Assembly: GCF_011759605.1 (NCBI RefSeq)
Contig: NZ_JAAOYX010000002.1
Location: 372,001-436,000 of the forward strand
DNA from: Luteibacter sp. SG786
GTDB lineage: Bacteria; Pseudomonadota; Gammaproteobacteria; Xanthomonadales; Rhodanobacteraceae
Reading direction: 5' to 3'
DNA length: 64,000 nucleotides
Shown one piece after another: positions 20,863 through 28,697 of this stretch. The notes under the pieces were generated by a model. It had not been told where the DNA came from and ran no database searches. It was given only the letters and a program-made list of their open reading frames with translations. Position numbers and translations under genes: made by a program. The number at the start of each line of letters is the position of its first letter. The first letter of the stretch is position 1.

Positions 20863-20938
20863 GGGCCTATAGCTCAATGGTTAGAGCAGAGGACTCATAA
20901 TCCTTTGGTTCCAGGTTCGAGTCCTGGTGGGCCCACCA
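20863..20938 (+). tRNA. ileX: tRNA-Ile (CAU, lysidine-modified type)
   Basis: A 76-base cloverleaf with the 3' CCA encoded. Acceptor stem GGGCCTA pairs with TGGGCCC plus discriminator A. The D-arm is AGCTCAATGGTTAGAGC, the anticodon loop CTCATAA (anticodon CAU) and the T-arm GGTTCGAGTCC. CAU tRNAs can be Met or Ile2. The AATGGTTAGAGC D-arm, TTGGT variable region and position just after rpoD match E. coli ileX rather than elongator Met, so it most likely reads AUA after TilS modification. Its 3' end borders the accessory region, a typical integration site. Confidence 0.9.
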
Positions 20939-21142
20939 TATAGACAGCTGACAGTTGCAACTTGTGGCCTTCCCAGCGATTGCCGTCAGTTTTGACGTGT
21001 TCCGCTGGTAATTCCGCTGACAGCTTTTGCTGGAAGACCAACTTGTTTTATAGCTAGCCAAGCAGAAGGCCAGAAGTTCGAACCGCTGCATCACACTAAG
21101 CCATTGCCGCCGAAAGCAATGGGATCGGCATCTGCTCTCGCC
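20939..21142. other. Gap between the tRNA and the DUF262 gene; possible island junction
   Basis: 204 bases, visibly less GC-rich than the preceding core. No gene is evident. GCTGACAG occurs twice here (near 20946 and 21017). I see no integrase and no second copy of the tRNA 3' end in the window, so an attachment site cannot be shown. Confidence 0.4.
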
Positions 21143-23023
21143 TTAAGCAGCGAACTTTCCAGCGTCCGGCCACACCTTGAGCAACAATCCGAACATGTGT
21201 TCGTTGCGCTTGCGGATGGCATCTTCATGCCAGTCATCCGCCTCCGGACCATAAAAATATTGGGTCAAGTTGATTTTAGCGTACCTCAACAGCTCGGGCC
21301 TCTTGGCACCCCAGGCGGCATTCTGCAGCGAAGAATTGAACGAGCCGGTGATGAGTGTGAGATTGCCAAGGGTGTTGAGCATCACCTCTCGCCGCGCAGT
21401 AGCCTTCTGCTCAGTCGCCGGGTCGACCTTCGCCTCCGCCGGCAACGGCCAATGCGTTTGCCACGTCTGCGGCAACACATGCTCGATCGTCAGATTAGCG
21501 GGGAGAGCCAACACCGGGCTTTTAGTGGATTGTTCCGCGGCATCCAACGCTTCGAGAACCGCACGCACCTTATACTGTGCGATGCGCCCGTAAAGCGGCC
21601 ACTCGCACACCGCCGTGAGCAATTCCATATCGGAGGGGAACTTAGTGCTTTCGCCCGTACCCTTGCCCAATTGCAGGGCCACGGCCTTCGCCATCGTTTC
21701 CCCACTCCTTTCGACCGCTTTGATGAGGTCAACAAATAAGCGGTTGTAGTTCTTGGGCGTAAAATTGGTAATGAGCCGACGCATGAGGAACGATTCGAGA
21801 ACCGACAGCACCTTGTCGAACTCGCTCTGATCGTCCGGCATGAGCTCGGCATATGCGTGTAGCAGGAAGGGCAGCACCGTGGCCGTGTCCACTGCTTCCA
21901 GCCGACGCATGAACTGCGCTAGTACCGGATGCCCATTCGGGTTTTGCAGGGCGTCGAATACGTCGGCGTACCGTGCGAGCTGGCGAATATGCCCGGCTGC
22001 GTCGGCCGGCACCGGAACCTTAGACCCGGCTAACGGTTCGGCATTCTCCACGAAGGACTTGAACGCATTGAATAAATGCGTGCTCTTCACCTCGTCCCGC
22101 GTCATCAACGTCAGGTAGTGGTTGATAAATAGATCAATTCGCGGGCGCTTGATACGGCCCTGTTGAACCTCCTTTCGCCAGAACTCGGCCTCGAAACGGG
22201 CCCAGTGGTCCTCGTAGAGTCCCTCCACCTCCGCGTTTTGCACCAGCGCCTTGCGGAAGAGATAGTTCTTGATGAGATCAGCCGGTAGCAATTCCGTGCC
22301 ACGAGCGTTAAGGGTTTCAAAAATTACTTGGGTCTCATCGTCGGGGTCCAGGTTTATCACCACCAGCTGGAGACCGCCCTTGACCACCTGCCACAACGAT
22401 TCGATGCGGTCTTCGACGGTCTTGCTAGCCAGTTCGGCCTTGTCATCCTCGTCGTCGTCCTGCCCAACCAGCCAAGCGGCGAGCTTTCCGTGGAAGTAGC
22501 GATAGGCCCCCACCAAGTTGTTACTGGCCAAGGTGGGCTTGCCCTTTACCTTCTGGTCGAGGTCCTGGAGCGACTTGCAACCGTGAATTATCTTGAATGG
22601 AGTCCGGTCACTGTTCGTTGGCCATAGTTTGAATTTCTCGACAGGGTCTTCCACCCTCGAGGGATTGTTTTCGACCAGTGCCGCAAAGCGTTCCGCGTAC
22701 TTGCCAGCACCTTGAGTACCGGCAAGATTGCGAGCTGCCATGAGGAAAATCTGCAGTGTTGTGAAGCGCTGCTGGCCGTCGATGACTTGGCGCGTTTCAA
22801 TCGAGCCGGCTGGATGCGGCAACTGCTCCAGCACGATCGCGCCCAAGAAGTGGGTGCGGGTTTTCCCGGTGCGCAGCTGGCGATCAAGCAGCGCTCGGAT
22901 GTCTTCCCACAGGTACTCCCAGTTCTCGGCTTCGTTCCAGACATAAGGCCGTTGGAACAGCGGCACTTGAAAAAAAACGTTCGGGTCAAAGATGGCTTCG
23001 AGTTGACGGATATTGGCGTCCAA
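21143..23023 (-). CDS. DUF262/DUF1524 protein, single-chain GmrSD-like restriction nuclease
   Basis: 626 residues. The N-terminal DUF262 (ParB/Srx-like NTPase) carries FQVPLFQRPYVWNEAENWEYLW and the hallmark TRQVIDGQQRFTTLQIF. The C-terminal DUF1524 (His-Me finger nuclease) carries TIEHVLPQTW with His515, followed by LNTLGNLTLITGSFNSSLQNAAW. Both catalytic modules look intact. Known relatives (GmrSD, BrxU) cut phage DNA with modified bases. The only start that fits is TTG at 23023, preceded by a G-run and GGAAG; the next Met is about 90 residues in. It is in lower-GC accessory DNA beside a tRNA. The target modification is unknown. Confidence 0.85.
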   Translation of the reverse strand: MDANIRQLEAIFDPNVFFQVPLFQRPYVWNEAENWEYLWEDIRALLDRQLRTGKTRTHFLGAIVLEQLPHPAGSIETRQVIDGQQRFTTLQIFLMAARNLAGTQGAGKYAERFAALVENNPSRVEDPVEKFKLWPTNSDRTPFKIIHGCKSLQDLDQKVKGKPTLASNNLVGAYRYFHGKLAAWLVGQDDDEDDKAELASKTVEDRIESLWQVVKGGLQLVVINLDPDDETQVIFETLNARGTELLPADLIKNYLFRKALVQNAEVEGLYEDHWARFEAEFWRKEVQQGRIKRPRIDLFINHYLTLMTRDEVKSTHLFNAFKSFVENAEPLAGSKVPVPADAAGHIRQLARYADVFDALQNPNGHPVLAQFMRRLEAVDTATVLPFLLHAYAELMPDDQSEFDKVLSVLESFLMRRLITNFTPKNYNRLFVDLIKAVERSGETMAKAVALQLGKGTGESTKFPSDMELLTAVCEWPLYGRIAQYKVRAVLEALDAAEQSTKSPVLALPANLTIEHVLPQTWQTHWPLPAEAKVDPATEQKATARREVMLNTLGNLTLITGSFNSSLQNAAWGAKRPELLRYAKINLTQYFYGPEADDWHEDAIRKRNEHMFGLLLKVWPDAGKFAA

Positions 23024-23174
23024 GTGCTTCCCCCCTGTGCATTATGGCTTCCTATCTTAGCTACCAGCGTACCCGCAGCAGGATACCTCGGCCTCGTCGC
23101 ACAGGCTCAGTCGCCTTCGCTGAGGCAGGGCACCTATCCATATGCCTAGCCCTGATCGCCATAAATCAACGCTC

Positions 23175-23204
23175 TTGACACGGATGCGGCCGCGGCGCGA
23201 TAAA
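23175..23204 (+). promoter_or_regulatory. Candidate promoter upstream of the HNH gene
   Basis: Perfect -35 TTGACA (23175-23180), an 18-base spacer, and a -10-like GATAAA (23199-23204). It would give a leader of about 110 bases before the HNH start. Confidence 0.4.
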
Positions 23205-23321
23205 TCCACTGCCGGTTCGCTCAAGCGCCGGTGTTGTGCCTGCATAGCCATAGGCGCCAGGTGCCCGTCCGTTCTCTGAAGAGACAGCGGGAAAGCCTCC
23301 TGATTCCGCCATGGATCTGCT

Positions 23322-23687
23322 ATGCCCAAACTCCGAAGCCTGAGGATCCGCGCGTTCCACGCCCAGCGTGGCCGCTGTTACTACTGCGGCCTGCCTATGT
23401 GGAATGACTCTCCTGACGAACTGAAGCCCTTCGGCCTACATTCACGAACGGCCGCGATGTTACGCTGCACTGCCGAGCACTTGACGGCACGCCAGGACGG
23501 CGGAAGGAACATGGCCAGCAACATCGCGGCGGCATGCTGGATATGTAACGCGCGCCGGCACAGACGCAAATTCCCGCCGCCACCTGCCGCCTACCGCGCC
23601 TTCGTGCAACAACGCTTGGATAAGGGCAAATGGCACCCGCCCGCGCTCGCACCGCTATGCTCCGTCTTTCCGCCTGCGCGCGGCTGA
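23322..23687 (+). CDS. Small HNH endonuclease-like protein
   Basis: 121 residues. Zinc-finger cysteines CYYC (near residues 22-25) and CWIC (near 75-78) bracket the HNH core RCTAEHLTARQDGGRNMASNIAAACWICNARR, with His in AEH and Asn in ASNIAAAC. The layout is CxxC - H - N - CxxC as in compact HNH nucleases. It is divergent from the DUF262 gene within the same accessory segment, so a role in restriction or mobile-element biology is plausible. No partner methyltransferase or toxin is seen. The exact function is unknown. Confidence 0.75.
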   Translation: MPKLRSLRIRAFHAQRGRCYYCGLPMWNDSPDELKPFGLHSRTAAMLRCTAEHLTARQDGGRNMASNIAAACWICNARRHRRKFPPPPAAYRAFVQQRLDKGKWHPPALAPLCSVFPPARG

Positions 23688-23924
23688 CTCAGGCTACGGC
23701 TACGATGAGCCCCGTGCCTTTGATTTGCTGGATTTAACACAACCGCACGCCCCGCATACGAAGGCGCGACCGAGATATCGAGAAGGGAATGGGTATCCGC
23801 TCAAGGCCTCGCGCTGGAGATCTGATGTGGTCGGTCTTACCCAAGCGTGCTTGTCCCTCCTAGCACAAGCACTCGCGGCGCTTCGAGCGGAAAAGATAGC
23901 GATACTCGCAATCTATTTATGTGC

Positions 23925-25580
23925 TTACGGCCCCTCCGGAATAGACACCATGCGAGCGATCTCTGGCCGAACTCCCTCTCCGTATAGCTGCAGCAAGAAC
24001 CTCTTCAAGAGGGGATTTCCCAGGTCCGAATGGCCGTCAACTATCGGTTTGCCTGTCGATACGTTCCAGACTGGCACGTTAACGTTGAGCGCTTTGTTCC
24101 GGGGGGTCAGGATCAAGGCATTGCGAAATTCGCCGCCATGGCCCTCAGTCTTCCAGGCGGACATCACGCGGGGATAAACCCCCGCCGTGTTCGCGTCGCC
24201 GGACGCCCGCCTCACCTTTCGCACAAATACGTCGAGATCACCCCAGTCCAGCGCTTGGCTTCCGTCTTTTTCTCTCACTATTTTTTGCGTTATCCAACCG
24301 CCATCCTCCACCGGAGAAAGTGTCAGGTAGCTGGTGGCTTTCAGTTTTTGCTGGTCATAAGTCAAGTCGTAGTCGACATAGTCCGCGTCATGTCCGATGG
24401 TCTGCCTGGCCGCGACTCGCTCCACCCCCGCCCCTTTTGGATAGCGATGAAACAGCGTCGAGAAGAAGCGGGCGATGGGAAACGCCTTTCCCGTCGCTTT
24501 GTCGTTAGTGCTCGTGATGGATACGAAGACAGGCGAGTGGTAGCTTCCAACCCTTTCACTGCCGTCCTTTTCATCGAACGCAATGCGATGAAGAGGGGCG
24601 AACACCGCGGCTTCCACAGCCGGATTGATGGCGATGACGACATCCCCTTCCCTACTGAAGGGAGGGTCATGCTGTAGACCCTCGTCTTTCCGGCGACGGA
24701 TGTTCTCTTTCAGATCGGTCATGTCGCGCACCAAGGACGGCGACAGTGCGGAGTAGACGATCAACCCGCCGAAACTGTGCCCCACAATGGTGAGGCGAAC
24801 TTTCTTTGTGCAGTGATCGCCTCCGATTTCAGATATGTAATCGGGATCGTTTATCGCGTTCTCGACCTCCTTTTTCCACGCAACGTTGCGCGCGTCCTGG
24901 AAGGATCGAAGGCGTCCGAACAACTCGCGGATACTTCCTTTAGCGACGCGATCAGCTGCATTCTTCCGACTCCAGAACGTGGTCGACTCGATGCCATCAC
25001 CAATGAGATTTGTCGGGTCAAAACGAGTTCCTGCGCCACGCCATCCAACATAGGCTCCAACGACCTTCATCCTGCAGGTGGATTGGGCTTCTATCGCACT
25101 AAGCTGCCCAAGGAGAATGCGAAACCAACGGACGTTCTCGTCCGAGCTTTGCGCCGTGTGCTTCCATCCATGAACGAATACGACGATGCTCGTGGGTTGC
25201 TCGAGCGGCGATTGCCTGAGTGAGTCCAGGGTAAGGTCGATCTGCCGGGAAGCGTCGCCGAACTGAGGGATGGCCGGAAACGGAAGCCCCTGGTCGTCGA
25301 ATTCGATGAAGTTCAGGTCGTATGGCCCTAGCCCGACGTCCCTCCGACCCGCAGCGTGCTCTGCGATGAGCCGATCGCATTGGCTATCGACCGCGTCCTG
25401 TTTGCCTGAATCGCTCACGACTTGCGGCGTGCAATCGATCGGGGACGCGGACGTGGCTTGCGTCCGATAGGGGACGATCCTGGCGCACCCGGCTGCTAAC
25501 AGCAAGACACCAAGGCAAGCCGCTGTGACCAGAGTCCGCAGATGACCTTCCATACCCGACCGCGCAATGGCCTTGGACAT
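23925..25580 (-). CDS. Lipoprotein with alpha/beta-hydrolase domain
   Basis: 551 residues from ATG 25580, chosen for an upstream GAAGGTG at about eight bases; in-frame ATGs at 25601 and 25553 are alternatives. A signal peptide with lipobox LLLAAGC puts the lipidated Cys near residue 32, so the mature protein is anchored to a membrane. The hydrolase core shows VVFVHGWKHT (oxyanion region, near 140) and LTIVGHSFGGLIVYSAL with the nucleophile Ser. A late His (candidate HADYVDYDL) could complete the triad. It is probably an esterase/lipase-like enzyme of unknown substrate. It lies in the accessory segment after rpoD and may have been acquired horizontally. Confidence 0.78.
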   Translation of the reverse strand: MSKAIARSGMEGHLRTLVTAACLGVLLLAAGCARIVPYRTQATSASPIDCTPQVVSDSGKQDAVDSQCDRLIAEHAAGRRDVGLGPYDLNFIEFDDQGLPFPAIPQFGDASRQIDLTLDSLRQSPLEQPTSIVVFVHGWKHTAQSSDENVRWFRILLGQLSAIEAQSTCRMKVVGAYVGWRGAGTRFDPTNLIGDGIESTTFWSRKNAADRVAKGSIRELFGRLRSFQDARNVAWKKEVENAINDPDYISEIGGDHCTKKVRLTIVGHSFGGLIVYSALSPSLVRDMTDLKENIRRRKDEGLQHDPPFSREGDVVIAINPAVEAAVFAPLHRIAFDEKDGSERVGSYHSPVFVSITSTNDKATGKAFPIARFFSTLFHRYPKGAGVERVAARQTIGHDADYVDYDLTYDQQKLKATSYLTLSPVEDGGWITQKIVREKDGSQALDWGDLDVFVRKVRRASGDANTAGVYPRVMSAWKTEGHGGEFRNALILTPRNKALNVNVPVWNVSTGKPIVDGHSDLGNPLLKRFLLQLYGEGVRPEIARMVSIPEGP

Positions 25581-25861
25581 GCGTATCGCACCTTCCATCA
25601 CGTCGCCCCCTGATTCGGAGCCGCCATGGAACGCCTGGATGCCTTCCGTTGCAATAGCGCGAATGGTGCACCCCGCAGCCCACGAGGTGGCACGCCTCCT
25701 GCTTTAAATACCTTTTATATCGTGCCCGCGCGCTCAGGCGCGGCACCGATACTGCTCAACCTCGCGACCGCGCTCGCAGGCCAGTAAGCGATAGCGCTCC
25801 AGGACGGTGCTGCCCGACGCCAGTCGATACGCTGCGTTGGCAGGCCGTGTAACCGCCGGTT

Positions 25862-26090
25862 ATCACAACTCACGCCCGACCAAACGATCCAATGACCAGC
25901 TTCCTCCATCATGGGCGGCTATGAACGTAGCTAAAAACGACATCAGCACCGGATACTCAATGCCACGGTCGACCCACGGCCAAGTCGGGCCCACTGATGC
26001 CGATCACTTCCACCGCCACTGCAACGGCAATCAGGCGAGCGTCCAAGCCAGCAGCAAGCATCACACCACCGATGGCCTCCAGCAGCGTGA
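25862..26090 (-). pseudogene. Degenerate 3' fragment of a DoxX-family gene
   Basis: This stretch is clearly similar at base level to the 3' part of the intact DoxX gene at 35279-35520 (shared runs such as AAACGATCCAATGACCAG and GCATCACACCACCGATGGCC). In one frame it still reads VTLLEAIGGVMLAAGLDARLIAVAVAVEVIGIS. After that the frame is broken, the terminal TAA is lost, and no N-terminal half is present. At the 5' edge it is fused to unrelated sequence (26091-26217) that I cannot assign. I regard it as a dead paralogue left by duplication or transfer. Confidence 0.75.
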
Positions 26091-26217
26091 CCGACGGAGC
26101 CTCGGTTTTGATGATTGGCGATCGGGACATCGCCACGTTGATACCAAGTTGACCAAGCTGACCTTCACGCAGCCTATCCCAAAGGATGTCGTAGCCGCGC
26201 TTCAGTGATGAGGTCAC

Positions 26218-26781
26218 CTAACCAGGGAACAGCCCCGCCTGCCGGTAGCTCGCAATCAACCCATCAAACAAACTCAGATCCGATCGGCTGCGGGCGAGCA
26301 ACTGTGCGCCGGCAATCGCAGCGAAGATGGCTTTGGCGCGCGCCCGGCTTTCGGTTTGGTCGACGATGCCGGCGGCAGTGAGCGTCTTGGCGAGCCAGGC
26401 CACATTGACGTCCGCGAACGCCTGCACTTCGGTCTTCACCCCATCGGGCAGATCGTCGTACTCGGCCGACATGAAGCTTCCCAGGCACAGGCGGTTGTCG
26501 TTGACGAGCGAGCGCCGGAACATCTGCGGGTAGTTTCGCAGGCGGTCAAGTGGATCGGGATACTCAGCGTCGATCGCCTCGAGATTGACGGCGGCGTCTT
26601 CCCAGTAGCGGCGAGCGACGGCCGCACCCAATTCCGCTTTGCTCGCGAAGTGGTGGTAGATACTCGCTGCCTTGATACCCACTGCGGCAGCGAGGTCGCG
26701 GTAAGAAAGACCGCTGTAGCCGTGAGCTTGCACGGTATTGCGTGCGGCCTGCAGGATGGCCTCTTTGGAATTCGTGCTCAT
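26218..26781 (-). CDS. TetR/AcrR-family repressor
   Basis: 187 residues from ATG 26781, chosen because GGAG lies eight bases upstream; a longer frame adds seven residues. The N-terminal DNA-binding domain reads KEAILQAARNTVQAHGYSGLSYRDLAAAVGIKAASIYHHFASKAEL, a standard TetR HTH with recognition helix KAASIYHHF. The C-terminal ligand domain has a Cys in RLCLGSFMSAEY, seen in several AcrR-like proteins. It lies downstream of the amidase on the same strand. A 20-bp palindromic site in its own leader is also present twice in the amidase promoter, so it probably represses both genes until a ligand is bound. Confidence 0.9.
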   Translation of the reverse strand: MSTNSKEAILQAARNTVQAHGYSGLSYRDLAAAVGIKAASIYHHFASKAELGAAVARRYWEDAAVNLEAIDAEYPDPLDRLRNYPQMFRRSLVNDNRLCLGSFMSAEYDDLPDGVKTEVQAFADVNVAWLAKTLTAAGIVDQTESRARAKAIFAAIAGAQLLARSRSDLSLFDGLIASYRQAGLFPG

Positions 26782-26806
26782 GCAAATACTCCAGCGATGC
26801 AAACGG

Positions 26807-26838
26807 TTAGGCCCGGGCCCACAAGGGCCCAGGCCTAA
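26807..26838. other. Long hairpin between amidase and tetR
   Basis: TTAGGCCCGGGCCC (26807-26820) and GGGCCCAGGCCTAA (26825-26838) form a 14-bp stem with one mismatch and loop ACAA. It lies in the tetR leader, after the amidase stop. No T-run follows on either strand, so it may be a processing or attenuation hairpin rather than a classical terminator. Confidence 0.6.
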
Positions 26839-26851
26839 GCCCGCATTTTAA

Positions 26852-26871
26852 CCTACCGGGCGACAGGTAGG
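26852..26871. promoter_or_regulatory. Candidate TetR operator O1 (tetR leader)
   Basis: Read on the minus strand this is CCTACCTGTCGCCCGGTAGG, an imperfect 20-bp palindrome. It shares its first 11 bases with the site at 28335. It abuts a -10-like TAAAAT (minus strand, 26845-26850) about 65 bases before the tetR start, so binding would block tetR transcription (autorepression). Confidence 0.6.
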
Positions 26872-26875
26872 GTGA

Positions 26876-28291
26876 TTAAAGAGACGCGTGCAGATCACGG
26901 ACGGTGCTGACGCTCTCGAGCAAGCCCGCCACGTGCAGGATCGTCGACTCAGCCAGCCAGCTGCCAACCAGTTGCACATTGATCGGCAGGCCTTCCGAGC
27001 TCGTACCAAAGCGCATCGCAATACCCGGCAGACCGGTGATGTTGAGCGGCACGGTCGCGCCCTGCAGGTACGTGGCATCGACGCTCTGGCCGTTGATGAC
27101 GAACTGCTCCACACCGTGCTTGTGGGCAGGGATGGGCAGGACATGAGTCAGAAGCACGTCGTACTTCGAGAAGTACTCGGCGAATCCGTCGCGCAGTCGC
27201 TCGGCAGCCTGTTCGGCGTCGATATAGTCCGCCATCGAGGTATCCGGCAGGCCGAGCATGGTCTTGGCCATCTTGTAGAGTTCGTCCGGACGTCGGCCCG
27301 CCGTGGCCTCGGCGAACGCCGGCTTCATCTCCATGACGTGCAGGCGGTTGAAGACGTCCAGCGCGAAGTCACGCTCCAGGGCCGGGATGCGGACCGGCTC
27401 AACGACCATGCCCAGGCCTGCGAGCGCATCGGCCGCGGACTTCACCACCGCAGACACTTCCGGATCCACCGGGCCAAAGCCGGGCTCAACCAACCAGCCC
27501 ACGCGCAACGGTCGCACCGGTGCCGAGCCGATGCCGGCATCGAACGGTACGGTCATCGTCGAGAACGCGTCCTGGCCATCGGGGCCATAGAGCTGCTCAA
27601 AGGCGAGCTTCAGATCGCGGATGCTGCGGGCCATGGGACCCACATGCCAGAACCGGCGCGGGGCGCGCGGCCAGATACCCGTCATCGGAATGCGCCCATG
27701 CGTGGCCTTCAAAGACACGATGCCGGTCTGTGCAGCCGGACCGCGCACCGAAATGGCGAGGTCCGTGCCCAGGCCCAGGGGGGACATGCCCGCCGCGATG
27801 GCGGCCGACTCGCCGCCGCTGGAGCCACCCGGCGTACGGGTCAGATCCCAGGGGTTGTTCGAGCGACCGGACAGCAGGTTGTCGCTCTCAATCCAGTAGG
27901 AGAATTCGGGGAGATTGGTCTTGGCCAGGAGGATGCCGCCGGCCTTCTTCATACGTGCAACGCTGGTCGCGTCCTGCTCCGGCAGCCTCCCCTTGAAGAT
28001 CGGGGAGCCGCGCTGGGTGAGCACCCCCGCGGTATCGATCGAGTCCTTCACGGTGAACGGCACGCCGTGCAGGGGGCCGAGTTCCCTACCCGCCAGCACA
28101 TCCGCCTCGGCGGCCTTGGCCGCGTCCATGGCGGTATCGGCGAGCGTCACAAGCGCGTTCACTCGCGGCTCCACGGCAGCGATGCGATCGAGGTGGGCTT
28201 GCATCACCTCCACAGGTGACACCTCCCGGGTACGGATCAGTTCCGCAAGGCGGGTGGCGTCTTTGAAGATCAGTTCGTTGCTCATGGTCAT
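26876..28291 (-). CDS. Amidase-signature family hydrolase
   Basis: 471 residues. Hydrolyses an amide bond with a Ser-cisSer-Lys triad: Lys82 in FTVKDSIDT, the cis-Ser in TPGGSSGGE (157/158) and nucleophile Ser181 in LAISVRGPA. The last block is DLAISVRGPA instead of the usual DTGGSIRxPA, which may change substrate fit near the oxyanion hole. Start ATG 28291; 28285 is possible. There is no signal peptide, so it is cytosolic. A promoter just upstream is flanked by two copies of the TetR palindrome. The substrate is unknown; the family includes nitrile-pathway amidases, aryl acylamidases and GatA. Confidence 0.88.
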   Translation of the reverse strand: MTMSNELIFKDATRLAELIRTREVSPVEVMQAHLDRIAAVEPRVNALVTLADTAMDAAKAAEADVLAGRELGPLHGVPFTVKDSIDTAGVLTQRGSPIFKGRLPEQDATSVARMKKAGGILLAKTNLPEFSYWIESDNLLSGRSNNPWDLTRTPGGSSGGESAAIAAGMSPLGLGTDLAISVRGPAAQTGIVSLKATHGRIPMTGIWPRAPRRFWHVGPMARSIRDLKLAFEQLYGPDGQDAFSTMTVPFDAGIGSAPVRPLRVGWLVEPGFGPVDPEVSAVVKSAADALAGLGMVVEPVRIPALERDFALDVFNRLHVMEMKPAFAEATAGRRPDELYKMAKTMLGLPDTSMADYIDAEQAAERLRDGFAEYFSKYDVLLTHVLPIPAHKHGVEQFVINGQSVDATYLQGATVPLNITGLPGIAMRFGTSSEGLPINVQLVGSWLAESTILHVAGLLESVSTVRDLHASL

Positions 28292-28334
28292 CTCGGTTTG
28301 GTGGTGACGGCGAAAGGGAGGCTCGCCAATGAAC

Positions 28335-28354
28335 CCTACCTGTCGTTAGGTTGG
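28335..28354. promoter_or_regulatory. Candidate TetR operator O2 (amidase transcription start)
   Basis: CCTACCTGTCGTTAGGTTGG matches the palindrome CCTACCTAACGTTAGGTAGG at 17 of 20 positions. It overlaps the predicted +1 of the amidase promoter (near 28352), an ideal place for repression. Confidence 0.65.
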
Positions 28355-28358
28355 TTGT

Positions 28359-28387
28359 AGACTACGGCCTGAATCCCGGGGCGTCAA
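28359..28387 (-). promoter_or_regulatory. Candidate amidase promoter
   Basis: On the minus strand, -35 TTGACG (28387-28382), a 17-base spacer and -10 TAGTCT (28364-28359). The -35 is strong and the -10 weak. It sits exactly between operators O2 and O3. Confidence 0.5.
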
Positions 28388-28389
28388 TC

Positions 28390-28409
28390 CCTACCTAACG
28401 TTCGCTAGA
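28390..28409. promoter_or_regulatory. Candidate TetR operator O3 (upstream of -35)
   Basis: CCTACCTAACGTTCGCTAGA matches the same palindromic consensus at 17 of 20 positions and begins two bases upstream of the predicted -35. The rest of the 28292-28697 gap, up to the Fur-like gene, shows no other gene or clear element. Confidence 0.6.
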
Positions 28410-28697
28410 TTTCGAACGCCTGAGGCACTCGTGTCCACCGCCCCGAGCTCTCGTCAGGGCCGCCCATGCCGCAGTCGCTACCGGCGCACCTGTTCAGCCT
28501 GTTCGTTTTAATGGCCGCCTTGCGAAACAAGTTGACCCGGTTTCGAAATGTAGAAGATCGGCTGTGAGGCTAGGCTACATGTCGTCGTAGCCTGTCATGC
28601 CTCATTCCGCGTGCATGGTCTGCAACACCGTTCACAGCCAAGCCGTTCCACGTTGCGACAGGCAACCGGAGCAAGTCGGCATAGCTAAGGTACCCAT

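Noticed and set aside
20867-21094. 75-residue minus-strand reading frame ending in a WAHQDSNLEPKDYESS-like peptide
   Set aside because: It is the reverse translation of the tRNA gene, a well-known false protein.
21000-21100. Possible integrase remnant or attachment repeat next to the tRNA
   Set aside because: Only short weak similarity; no copy of the tRNA 3' end or integrase motif found in the window.
23725-24177. 150-residue plus-strand frame
   Set aside because: Overlaps the 3' end of the lipoprotein gene and shows no domain or ribosome site.
25957-26217. 86-residue minus-strand frame as a new small gene
   Set aside because: Its second half is DoxX sequence out of context; treated as part of the pseudogene.
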